NCBI GenBank assembly: GCA_037501455.1
Contig: CM074858.1
Span: 42,715,001-42,779,000 of the forward strand
Reading direction: 5' to 3'
Length of the DNA: 64,000 nucleotides
DNA from: Lantana camara
Taxonomy: Eukaryota; Streptophyta; Magnoliopsida; Lamiales; Verbenaceae
The position numbers were made by a program, and so were the translations under genes. The notes under the pieces were generated by a model. That model did no database searches and was not told the DNA's origin. It was given only the letters and a program-made list of their open reading frames with translations. Every line of letters starts with the position of its first letter. Position 1 is the stretch's first letter. Shown piece by piece: positions 1-10,689 of the stretch.

Positions 1-360
1 TTGAGTTTAGTTGGAGGATTTCATGTGTATATATGAGAGCTAGGGTTATGTGTTGAGCTTGGTAATTTATGTTTTAGTTGTTGGAAGCATGAATACTTGA
101 TTATAGTTTGGGTTTGATGTACATATTATGAAGTTTGTAAGCTTGGAGCATGAGTTCATTGTGGGTTTGATCTTGATGATTCTTGATGATTAAGCATGGA
201 TTTAAGTGTTTATAGGAGATATTATTGAACTATAAGCATGCTAGTATGTGTATTACTTGATTTACATCATTTGGGAGTGGTATTTTGGGTGTTTGAATGA
301 TTTTGTGGTTCATTTCGTGCTTCCCCTACATAACTGACCTGTTTTTCTCTTTTACGTACG

Positions 361-570
361 TGACACGGGCATGTCACGTTTCCCTCTTTCAGCGTGACAC
401 GGGGGTGCATTGTTGTTGGCCTGGGTTTTATATACCGTGACACGGGGGTGTCACGGATTGCTTTGTTTTGGTGACACGGGCGTGTCACCTTCTATTCGCA
501 TGCATTTTTCCGCTGTACTGTGACACGGGGGTGTCACGGCTTAGTGTATATTTGTGACACGGGCGTGTCA
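361..570 (+). repeat. Cluster of six TGACAC-GGGN-GTGTCA dyad boxes (L0)
   Basis: Six boxes start at 361, 395, 438, 472, 521 and 555. The consensus is TGACACGGG(C/G)(G/A)TGTCA: two inverted 6-base arms around a GGGC or GGGG centre. The second box (395-409) has lost its right arm. Start-to-start spacings are 34, 43, 34, 49 and 34 bases. The intervening sequence is not repeated, so this is an array of sites rather than a simple satellite. Confidence 0.85.
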
Positions 571-822
571 CATCCTGTTTTCATGCATATTTGGTTGCAT
601 GCTACTATACGTGTTATTATATGCTTGTTTTATGCTTAAATATGATCATGACATTTGATAATTGTCCATTCTTGTTATTGCACGTCATGTTACGCCGTTC
701 ATCCTAATTGGTTCATTTGAGTCGTGTCTTATGTACACTTTTCTTTGTTGCACAGACCAGCACACCAGTGACGTGGAGTGGGCTTCTTAGGCCGTGTCTT
801 TCTCTTTATTTTGTCGGTACAG

Positions 823-1533
823 GTGAGGTTTAATTTCTAGATATATAGAACCATTACAACCCTATGTGATGTTTTAAGCCAAAAAGGTATCTATATATCT
901 ACAGTTTTCCAAACTCTTTTGATTTGCAACTGATTTACTGAACTGTATTGAATTGTTTGATCGTGTTTTGGACGAGTATATTGTATCGTGCATTGTGGGC
1001 CCGAGAGTGAGTGTTTGAGCCAACCGGGAAAGCATGGGCTGACGGGTTACTCTTACACTCCTCTCAACCGTGGGGATGAACCATGAATCCACCAGGAGGT
1101 TTGGTGGAGGAAGGAGTCCCGTACGTGGGAGTCATGTTCCCGACGTACACCGTGTTTACCGTGGATGGATCGGGCCTTGCAAACCCACCATCATTCGAGG
1201 GAGAAGGAGTCAGTGAAACTGTTATGTGTGCACTGTAACTGATTGCATGATCACTTAATTCAATTAAAAGTATCGTGATTGTACATTATCGGAGTAAGGT
1301 TGGAGAATTGCCCTCACTCGCTGGGCCACTGATTGATTGATTGATTGAAACTGATTAATTGTTAAATCTGATAGTTGTAATCTCGGGCGAGCTCTATGTT
1401 GTTATTGAACTTATATTGATTTCTGTTATAAAACCTTACCCGAGGTTATGATTTGCATGTTATCTGTGCTTATATCTATTATGCCCCTCACTCAGTCTGT
1501 GGTAGATTGACACCTCACCTTTCAGTTTTGCAG
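823..1533 (+). other. Candidate intron in LTR L0
   Basis: A donor-like CAG|GTGAGG (cut 822/823) is followed 711 bases later by a pyrimidine-rich stretch and TTTTGCAG (ends 1533), then GTTGTG. The same pair occurs at the same LTR positions in most other copies, on either strand. No transcript evidence is available, so the call rests on conservation of the two sites. Confidence 0.4.
1089..1107 (+). other. Conserved stem-loop, CCACCA/TGGTGG version (L0)
   Basis: The 19-base element CCACCAGGAGGTTTGGTGG has perfectly paired 6-base arms and a GGAGGTT loop. Equivalent positions in other copies keep the GGAG-type loop while both arms differ in step. It lies inside the candidate intron. Confidence 0.65.
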
Positions 1534-1903
1534 GTTGTGTGCTAGGCGGGATTGGTGTCGAGTTAAGTCTTTCTTTTCGGGTCTAGCACGTGTCCATTCT
1601 ATCTTGTTGCATATGTATTGTTATTTTCGGATTATATGGAATGTTTGCATTGGAGAGATGATAATGTATTGATATGTAATGTTAGGTTTTGGTTTACTTT
1701 ATAAATGCTCGTGAATGGCATGCTTATGTTTATTCCGTTTTGCTTTGTGGTACTTGGGTTTGGGGTTAGTCCCGCCTAGCTAGTTAGTCTTTGTTTCTTG
1801 TCACCCGTTCGCTATGGCTTAGTTCATGTATGGATTGTCCGTTTCGTATGTGCACTGAGCCATAGTGCGGGGGATGTCGCACCTTTGCGCTTCGGGTGTT
1901 ACA

Positions 1904-2004
1904 AGGAGTGCGTTCAGAATACCTTAGAGGAGGATTTTCACGTGTGTCAAAGTTCGTGATTGGTTGTGGGATGTCAGAATGGGACGTGTCCTCTAAATGT
2001 GGCG
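1904..2004 (-). pseudogene. pol: Ty1-copia pol fragment: linker between integrase and reverse transcriptase
   Basis: On the minus strand this 101-base stretch continues the integrase frame from 5768-6511 across the solo LTR at 2005-5767. It includes 'LRYSERTPC', which resembles the basic/serine RRSER-type linker found before the reverse transcriptase of plant copia polyproteins. At the other side the frame is cut by LTR L0, and reverse transcriptase and RNase H would lie left of the window. Bases 2000-2004 (TGGCG) and 1904-1908 (AGGAG) are target duplications of the flanking insertions. It is a dead fragment, not a gene. Confidence 0.75.
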
Positions 2005-5000
2005 TGTAACACCCCAAGCGGTGGGGCATCACACCCCCGCACTATGACTCGACACGTGTACGAAATGGAGAGTCCGTACATGTACTAAGTCACAGCGAAC
2101 GGGTGACAGACGAAAAACGCACCCACTGGCTAGGCGGTATCTAACCCTGTTCAAGTGAAAGAATGCCAAACATGACAGCGGAAGCAATACAAAATGGCAA
2201 CTTTCAAAAACTTAAATCAGCAATCATAAATTCATATATCCAGAAAGTGAAACAACATCAACCTAAACGGGTTCAACTAAACAAAGCAACCTGTCCTAGC
2301 CAGTCCCGAATAATTATACAACAAAACGGGTTCAACTGGCCCTAGAAACCTGTCCCGATCAAACATATAATCAAACGGGTTCGACTAATCCAAGTACCTG
2401 TCCTAACCTATCCCGAATTCTAAACATTTAAATCATAAATGCAACCTGCACGAAACACATCTTATATAAAATTTACAGATATATTTCAAAATAAATTGCT
2501 TAACAAACTAAACGAACAGACACAAACATGACAGACATGACACACTGCCGCCTAGCACGAACTCCAACACGAACCTAAACCAAAACCTGCACACTAGAAA
2601 CATAAACGGGGAGGGGTCAGTCCAAAGACTGAGCGAGGGGTTAACACACGCACGCTATACATATATATAGAGCACAGCACAAAGTAGAAGCAATATTCGT
2701 GAACCCAGGGGTTAGTTTTTGCACGCCAAAATATTTTCCCGTGATAGTATACTTATAGGGGCTTAAAACCAAACAAACAAATCTTAACTCAAACGTTCTT
2801 AAAACATAAGTTCAGATTCATGCAGACTTAACACACATATCAGAGCATATCTTATTAGTTTAGAAGTATATCCATTTTTATCTTAATTTAAGAATCTACC
2901 CCCATTTCACGAACTTATGACAGACGGACAGATAGAACACACTTACTCATATCAGAACAAAACTCATAAAACAATCCCACCTGCACACCATTGGGGAAGA
3001 GAGGTGCCCCTCTCAACCCACCACAAAACGAAACATATGAACAGGAGGATCCCGCCCGATTCCTTCGACGGCCAGCCAAAATGCGCTCCGTCGGCATAGG
3101 AGACCTAAGTCTCCCGTTGGTGGAGAAGTGCACAGGGGGTCGTAACCGGCGACCCCATGGTCATCCTGGGTCTCCCTTACCCACAATCTCCGGGGCCCAT
3201 CACACAGATAAACAGACATATATCGAAAACTTAACTTGCCACACATCGACAGACAGACATATCTCATGCATATCGTGCTTATCATATCACACGTACATAT
3301 CACACACACTGACCTCGGAATCATAACAGAACTGAAACAAAGCATACATAGGCTCATACATAGCGTTTCGTATTTTCAAATCAAATCATATGACAAAACC
3401 AGCAAAATACGTACTTCGCACATATCTACATATACATAAGGCTTATAAACCGCATGCATTCGAAAACGAGCACGTTGCAATAGGGTATAACTATATCCTA
3501 ACCTCACCTGGCACTAAACACAGCCGAAGACACAGCAAATGGTCTACCCCGGAACCTGCACGACTCACCTGTCACCACCCCAGGTGCACCCGTACCAACT
3601 GAACACACCAAATACAGAACAGAACTCAGACTCAGACTCAGACAACCAAATAAAGACGCACGGCACATGCTCAAGCACTTAAGAAATGCAATCACATAAG
3701 CAGAGCTCACATTATTTCATATAAATTCATATATCAAACAACCAATTCATATTCGTACGAATAACTTATTTCTTACGTACAAAAGTTTGTAATTTAATCA
3801 TATAAGCTTCATACAATTCATATATCGCATAATAGGATTATTTTAAATTAAACAATTAAACCTACATTACAAAGTTTCAAATTAAATCATCCAAGACATA
3901 CTAATTCCATTCTTGCCAAATCATAAATTACATAACAAATTCTTATATCATATAATAAGTTCCAATCCAATTTAAGTGATTAGACTAATTAAAAGCTTCA
4001 AGCTTAGGCGTATTAATTTCTCTTAATCGAAATCATAATTAGCATATTTGTTTACCAATCGACAAGGATTAATTAATTGAAGTCATACAATTTATATGTT
4101 TAGCGAAATTACACATACACCCCCATTCAACATAGGCAAAAAGCTCAATTCGATATATCGGAATTCAAATGGCATATCAAAGCATCAATATAATCCATAA
4201 TTCATTTAATACATAATTTCGTACACATTGAAATACAATTCGATCGACAAATCAAGCAATTAGCAATTAAAACAATTAATTTCAAATATTCAAGTTATAC
4301 AAAATAAATCACAACAAATCAACCGGACATCCGATTGACGAACGAAAAGTGGCGTTAGACTCACCACGACGAAAGGAACTCGCTGTACGAAGGGCGTCCG
4401 AACGCCGCCTCCGGAACCCGCCGGACCGCCACGTGCAGCCGCCGGACCACCACCTCCGGTGGTCGGAAAATTCCCCGGAAGGACAGAAACGTACGCCTCG
4501 GCCTGCTTGACAAAAGCCCTCAACCAATTTCAGAAAATAACCAACAAGCCGGACTTCGTTGACGAAAAACCGAACTAAAATCCTAATACGAAAACTGAAA
4601 TTAAATACAAACCGCTAAACGAAAATAAAATCCGGACATACCGTTGGAAAGCCCGTAACGAGCCCTACGAAAGCCCCGAAGCCAAACGCCGGAAAAGTCG
4701 CTGGAAAATTGGACCGTCGGTCCAGGCCCGGTCCGAAGCCGCCGGCCGGTTCTCTGGCCGCCACCACCACGAATAGCTCGGACTCGTCAACAGGAGCAAC
4801 TTTTGTAAAGGAGTCATCACCAAAACCGGCCAGGAAAAAGCCGAACCGCCGCCTCGAAGCTGCGCCACCGCTGCCATCGCCGGAACTACCACCTACGCCG
4901 CGAATCGGCCCAAATTGAGGCTGGAAATGGGTTCAGGAGGTCGAAAACGTTCGGAAACCACCAAGCCCTGTCGGAAAAGGTCGCCGGAACGCGGCAAAAC

Positions 5001-5767
5001 TCGCCGCTACAGTAGCGCCGCCGCCCGCCGTCCGCTTCGGGCGGCGCGTGCGGCCTCCTCGCCGTCCCGATGGCGGTGCCGCTTGTCCAGAAAAACACGC
5101 CGGGGAGTCCTCTTCATAGGTTGGGGGCGCGTGTCCCCGGAAGGTGGCCGGAAGCCGCCGCAAGTGGGCGGCGAAGTGGTGCCTCCGCCACCCCTCTTCC
5201 GCTGCGTCTGAAATTCGGCGGTTTCTCCGCCGTCGGTCTCCGGTTGGCCGAGTTCTTGGTACGGTTGTGACCGCGTCATCGAGCCCGTCGAAATGGACTA
5301 GTGGTTCGTCGAAATCCGTCGAGAAACGGGCAAGTTTGGACGTGTGTGTGAAAACACACCTCAAGTGTGTGTGGGTGTGTCGTGAGAGACGAGAGAGAAG
5401 CAGCGGGAGAAGAGAGAGAGAGCTGCTGATCCGTTTGCTCGAAAAACGAGGATTCGGGTGTTTTATCCCCGGGTCCCCGCGCTCAAAGCGAATGGTAAAA
5501 GGGGCAAACGACGTCAGAATGGGGCCAACTCGGAGTCTACAGACCCGTCTCGATGCCCCGAACGCGTTGAAGGGGCCAAAAAGGTCAAAAACTTGATCGA
5601 ACGAGAAATGACCAAAAGACCCCTAAAAAGAGAAAATTACAAAGGGGCCCCTAAACTATAAAAGAGTTCAAAATAGGGCCACGAAAAAAATATAAAATCA
5701 CATAATTAAATACATTAAAAGGTTGAAACGTGGCGTACCTTATATATCGGACGAGCGGGATGTTACA
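2005..5767 (-). mobile_element. Solo family-R LTR L1 (3763 bp), TSD TGGCG
   Basis: It begins TGTAACACCC and ends GATGTTACA on the + strand, and is flanked by TGGCG at 2000-2004 and 5768-5772. No primer site, interior or second LTR is attached, so it is a solo LTR left by LTR-LTR recombination. The conserved half (2005 to about 3500) keeps the family landmarks, including acceptor-like 'cctgc' near 2585 and donor-like 'cctcacctgg' near 3505. The upstream half (about 4300-5600) is GC-rich and unlike the AT-rich equivalents in other copies. I found neither the dyad boxes nor a clear stem-loop here, so it is a divergent subfamily. Confidence 0.9.
4330..5600 (-). promoter_or_regulatory. GC-rich upstream block of L1 with promoter-like end
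   Basis: This block is far richer in G+C than its surroundings and has several overlapping ORFs up to 150 codons on both strands. They are Arg/Pro/Ala/Ser-rich with no domain I recognise, as expected of GC-rich non-coding DNA. On the minus strand a TGACGTCG box near 5509-5516 precedes a GATAAAACA TATA-like stretch near 5460-5468 and a long CT-rich tract (rc of 5384-5424). That order resembles a plant promoter followed by a pyrimidine-rich leader. It may be a captured host segment or a replaced LTR promoter. Confidence 0.35.
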
Positions 5768-6511
5768 TGGCGTGGGAGCGTATCGAATTTCTTCGAGTTC
5801 TGTGGTCTTGCCTTTCTTTTCTTCTAGGAACGATTCCTTAAGAAATGTTACATTTCTTGAAACAAACACCTTTTGTTCAGTTTGATCATAGAAGTAATAT
5901 CCTATGGATTCCTTAGGATAACAAACAAAATAACATAAGTTAGAACGAGCTTCTAACTTATCTCCCACTATCCTCTTCACATAAGCAGGACAACCCCAAA
6001 TTCTTAAGTAAGAATAACTAGGGATTTTACCATGCCACATTTGATAGGGCGTTTTAGGGACTGACTTGGAAGGAACAATATTCAGTATCTTGGCTGCACT
6101 TTCTAGAGCATAACCCCAGAAAGAAGGTGGTAAGTCAGTGAAACTCATCATGGAAAAAACCATATCAAGTAGGGTTCGATTCTTTCTCTCAGAAACTCCA
6201 TTAAGTTGAGGAGTTCCCGGAGGAGTCCACTGAGAGATAATTCCATTATCTCTGAGATGACTAAGGAATTCTTCACTAAGATACTCGCTACCTCGATCAG
6301 ATCGAAGTGTCTTGATCTTGTGACCAGTTTGGTTCTCAACCTCCTTTTGAAATTCTAAGAATTTCTCAAAAGCCTCCGATTTGTACTTCATTAAGTACAC
6401 ATAACCATAACGATTGTCAGTAAAGATTATGAAGTACTGATGATTGTTTCGAGTGCTTACACTAAGCGGTCCACAAACATCAGAATGGATCAAATCCAAG
6501 GTCTTTGTGGC
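5768..6511 (-). pseudogene. pol: Ty1-copia integrase catalytic core and C-terminal part
   Basis: On the minus strand this encodes an rve-type integrase core with the copia signatures 'HSDVCGPL', 'FTDNRYGY', 'LRSDRGSEYLSEEF' and 'NGVSERKNRTLLDM'. They supply the expected D, D and E catalytic residues. Downstream come 'WGYALESAAKILN', 'TPYQMWHGK', 'RIWGCPAYVK' and 'FLEEKKGKTTELEEIRYAP', the usual C-terminal region. The function would be joining element cDNA to host DNA. The frame is open but interrupted upstream by LTR L2 (6512) and downstream by L1 (5767). The first catalytic Asp lies just inside the L2 junction. Bases 6507-6511 are the GTGGC target duplication. Confidence 0.92.
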
Positions 6512-9500
6512 TGTAACACCCCAAACGGAGGATGCCACATCCCCCGCACTAAGACCCAGACCCGGTCACGAAATAGAAAGTCCATGCCCGAATCTGAATC
6601 ATAGCGAATGGGAGACCAACTCACACACTAGGCTAGGCGGATCTAACTTGACAAACTCAGAGTGCGGAAGCGATTAAAACCAACAACAATAGATAGCGGA
6701 AGCATTTAAAACAAAACATGCAAAGTAGGTGACGGGTTCAACTAGCATAAATACCTAGTCCCGAATCAATTCATAACCCAACATAATAAACAGCATAAGC
6801 ATCATCATAATATCTACTAACATCCAAATACTAGCTTACTAACCCCACACGGGTTTAAGTCTAAGTAGAACATAAACATAGTCTTCAAGTATGAAACATA
6901 AATACATAACATAAATAAAGTATGCGACAAATGCATCCTAATACCAACTAGACTGACAAGGGTGACTCAGGAGACTCACTTCCGCCTAGCTCAAGCCAAA
7001 GGGAAACCTGCAAACTAAAAGATAAATGAGGTGTCAGTCAACTGACTGAGTGAGGGGGGCTAACGCACACCCACAGTATATATATATACAGAGCACAGCA
7101 CATATCAAAAGGGTGGACTCATGAACCGGGAATAGGTGTTGCATACCAAAACATTTCGAAACAACCCAGATAAATATAGATATAATTTTAGAAACCATTT
7201 CCAAAGGACTCTATCCCGATTCATGATTCCCATAACATATCATACCATATGCTCGGCGAGTACGAGCTTCCAACCTCAACTCCTCATATCATAACAAAAC
7301 AGAAATAACATACCAACCTCAACTCCGGGTGATGGTAGGGTTGCGCGACCCTAACCATCCATAATAAAACCGTCTAAAATAGACTCACCCTCAAGGGGTT
7401 GCGAACCCACAAGAGTCCTCCCCGGCCTTAGCCGAAGGCTCAAGATACCACGCCTCCCTCATCACCCTAAGGTCGCACAATGATATCTCAAATGGAAACT
7501 AGCACAGTGGCTTATCCGACGGCCCTATGCCGTACCGGTCTCCACTCGTACCAGCTCACCAGGATCGATCCACACACAGATCACAATGGATCACAACAGA
7601 ACAGATCACGACGGATCACATACGCCAATCTTTCATGGCAACCTCGCTACATAATTAGAACACAACTGTTTTCCAAAATAGCTTACATATGCCTCGAAAA
7701 CTGGTTTTATATTTACACCCTTCCTACGCGATGGAACTTTAAGCCTCATGACCTCCATCCACGCAGGACTCACACCAGATCATCAACATATCATATTCAA
7801 CACATACATATCTATAATAGAGTATACTCGCATGCAGGGGTAGAAATCAGCATGTAAAGGCCATAGGTCGCATAACTATACAAAATCCTAAACCTCACCT
7901 GAGAAGCGACGAGATACCAGAACTGACAAGACGAATGCATACTCGATCAGGTTGTCTCCACCATGGAGATCACTGTACAGAAAAGGAAATACAGTGTACT
8001 CATGAGACAAGACTCGGACATGAACCAAACAAGACGCACGGCGTTGCTCAACATGATCGTGGTTATGCATAAGTGTTCATGTTGTGCATTGCTATGGTGT
8101 CGTGGTCATTCAATGCATATCAATGCGTAACAAGGTTATATTTACAAGTAGAAATTCTAAATGTAAGTATAAGATAAATTCAAATATTGTACAATACTCA
8201 ATGTTTCAAAATGAATCAGAGTCATATTAAACCAAATAAATTCATGCTCGAATACCTCATAAATTATAATTACACTTATTTATACAAATTCAAGAATTGG
8301 TCATATTATAAACATTAATTCATTTTAATAACTAATAAAATTTTCTTTTAAGCTGTAAGAGTTCGTTTCAGTTTAAGAATCAAATAATACGAACCAATAC
8401 AATTAAATCATAGTTGGCTCACCTTCAATTCAATTAACTAAATATAAGAGCATGTCTTATTCAAGAATTGTTAAATGCATAGTCTATACCCAACACTCAT
8501 GATCCCAATTAATATACATAAAATCGTTAATCCCACAGTTTACCGATTATCAAGCATAGTCAATTTTCAAGTCAACCATGTAACAACTCGAGCAACAAAT
8601 TCAAGTTAAAAGCGAAGCTTAAATTCTGAATCTCAAATCACATATTGTCAAACAGCCAAACATGTTCTTAAAGAATGTATACAGATATTCATGTAATGCA
8701 TTTATTGTATAATATTTAATTGCCCAACTCATGTGCTAATCTAATTGAATAACATATTTGCATATATTTAAACTCAGACATACAAAGACAAAGCATATAC
8801 ATCACGGTTCCCACTCAATTCCACTCCAAACACAATACACTTATATATGTCTGATCCTAATTTCGTAAAACCAACAAAGCACCCAACTCAGCTCGTTACC
8901 ATATAGATACTAGAAGTACTAGTCCCACGAAACTCAATTTAGTTTAGTTTATAAGGGCATAGATTGTCAATTTGAAGAACTTCATGCAATTACAAATTCC
9001 AATTCAATTTAGTGAGGTCATATATTGTAATACACAAATGTATGATTCAAAACATGAACACCATCTTACAAAATTTCACATAGCAGATTTCTAATAAAAC
9101 ATCCCAACTTCACAGTTTATCAAATAGAAGGATGCATACACGAAACGTATGACTCTCGATTTGCAGCTAAACATCACCCATTAAACTAGGATTCATTATA
9201 AAATATATTCCATCATAAATTTTCAGATTAGAATGCAGATTTCCTCATAACAACACGATTTATTAAATTGAAATTTCAATTCTCGGTTTATAAAAGAATA
9301 ATTATACTACTACACTATCCACAAGTGATTCTATAAACAAAATTGCAGGTAAAGGAAAAAGGGGAAAGACGGAAGCCTACAATCGGAAATTGAAAGAGAA
9401 GAATCGATAGCGATCTTGGCCGGAGAAGGGACAGATTCTGGTAATGAGTCGGTGGCGATTTCCGTTCCGTTTCTTCATCTGGGTTGATGGTGGCAGAAGG

Positions 9501-10488
9501 TGCTTGTGCCGTAGCTGAAACTGTCGGCAAAGCGCCGACTTCTTAGATTTACCGCTGCTCTGTTTCCGTTATTAGAAAAGAAGAGGCGGAACAGGGAGTT
9601 TGTTGGAAGTCCTTCCTTTCTCAGATCTGGAACGAGATTGAAAGATGGAGGGCGGTGGTTGTCGGAGGAAATGGCGATTTTTATCGGAGAAGGAGAAGCT
9701 GTTGAGCCGCTGCTCGAACCGAAAGGGGAAGTGTCGGATCTGTAGCCAGACCGCCATGGCTGTTGGTGCACGGCGGCGGAAGATCTTACTGGGGCGGAGA
9801 TGGCGGTAATGGGTGGCTGATTAGAAAAGGGGCCGTTGGATTTCGAAGCACCAGTGGCTATGGCGTTGTTCCGATGACCCCTCGCGGCAGTGGCTCTGTT
9901 TGGAATGGTGGTTCCGCGGCGGTGAAGTTCGCAGGGATGGAGGCCAACGGTGGAGACGACGCAGCAACGGTGGCGGGCTGAGTCGCGGTCAGATTCGCTG
10001 CTGGAGGTGGATCTATGGCCGAAGAAAGCGGTGGTTCTAGAATGGTGGTGAGTCGCCGACGAGAGGGAGAGATATGGTGGTCGGCGATTGAAGGTGGTGG
10101 TGCGTCGGCTGCTTGTGAAGGTGAAGGGGAGAAGAAGAAGGAGAGATATGGCTGCTGCTCCAAGCCGAGAGGAGAAAGAAAAAATGGGGCTGCGCTGCGC
10201 TAGGGTTTCTCGATATATCAGCCCCAACTTTCAAAAATTGTAATAAGGTCCCTCAAGAATTAAATCGTTCGATTGAGTCCCCACATTTCCATATAAAGTC
10301 AATTAAGTCCAATTAAAGTATTTAAAATTACAAAAACAGTCCCACAAGAAATTTAATTATGCAATTGAGTCCATTAAACAATTAAAGCATGACATAAATC
10401 AATTCAAGCACGTGCAAAGTTAAATAAATAACGTTCTAATCGTACAAAAACAACATCGTATCTTGTTCCGAAAATGCGGGGTGTTACA
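6512..10488 (-). mobile_element. Solo family-R LTR L2 (3977 bp), TSD GTGGC
   Basis: It begins TGTAACACCC and ends GGGGTGTTACA, flanked by GTGGC at 6507-6511 and 10489-10493. Family landmarks include 'cccccgcacta' (6541-6551), 'ggctaggcgg' near 6632, an acceptor-like 'aacctgc' near 7005 and a donor-like 'cctcacctg' near 7893. Bases 8050-9350 are AT-rich with nothing recognisable. About 9350-10230 is richer in G+C and probably holds promoter and leader. ORFs there (up to 250 codons on the minus strand) are Ser/Pro/Arg-rich with no domain. No interior or second LTR is attached. Confidence 0.9.
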
Positions 10489-10689
10489 GTGGCTCGTTCC
10501 ACACTTCCTTTGAAGGGAGTATTGGACATCTTTCCTTTGAGATAGCATTTGCAGGAAATTAACTGTTTAAAGTCATTTTCAGAGAATGTCCCTAAGGTAG
10601 TTAACTCGCTAATTCTGTTCTTGGAAATATGTCCTAATCTAGCGTGCCACAAAGAAGCTGAGACTTCGTCTTCTCTCTTACATTTTGTT
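10489..10689 (-). pseudogene. pol: Ty1-copia GAG-pre-integrase zinc domain fragment
   Basis: The minus strand encodes 'SLWHARLGHISKNRISEL' followed by 'SCKCYLKGKMSNTPFKG', the GAG-pre-integrase region that supplies the HHCC zinc-binding module in front of the copia integrase. The usual C-x-x-C reads C-K-C-Y, so the second metal ligand appears replaced by Tyr (a single base change from TGT to TAT would do it). The frame runs on, across LTR L2, into the integrase core, and is entered from protease across LTR L3. Bases 10489-10493 (GTGGC) and 10685-10689 (TTGTT) are target duplications. Confidence 0.88.

Larger units (their letters stand above)
1..1903 (+). mobile_element. Family-R LTR, 3' part only (copy L0), cut by window edge
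   Basis: This LTR runs off the left edge and ends in GGGTGTTACA, the 3' end of a family-R LTR in + orientation. Moving toward that end it carries the same landmarks as the other copies: a dyad-box cluster (361-570), a CAG|GTGAGG splice-donor-like site (822/823), the stem-loop (1089-1107), the 'actcagtct' block, a TGCAG acceptor-like site (1533), 'gctaggcggg' and 'tagtgcggggg'. It interrupts the copia frame just after the integrase. AGGAG follows at 1904-1908 as the presumed TSD; its partner is outside the window. Whether it is a solo LTR or part of a complete element cannot be seen. Confidence 0.85.

Noticed and set aside
361..570. Regularly spaced palindromic repeats resembling a CRISPR array
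   Set aside because: Boxes are only 16 bases, spacings vary (34-49), they sit inside a plant LTR and recur in other LTR copies, and there is no leader or cas gene.
3013..3357. Overlapping 111- and 114-codon ORFs on both strands in L1
   Set aside because: They lie in the conserved non-coding half of the LTR; the equivalent region is not open in other copies.
4933..5596. Overlapping ORFs of 143 and 150 codons on both strands in L1
   Set aside because: GC-rich sequence rarely contains stop codons; the products are low-complexity with no domain and overlap each other.
9475..10227. 250-codon minus-strand ORF in L2
   Set aside because: Ser/Pro/Arg/Thr-rich with no recognisable motif, and located in the LTR promoter/leader half. 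Possibly captured host DNA, but not supportable as a gene.
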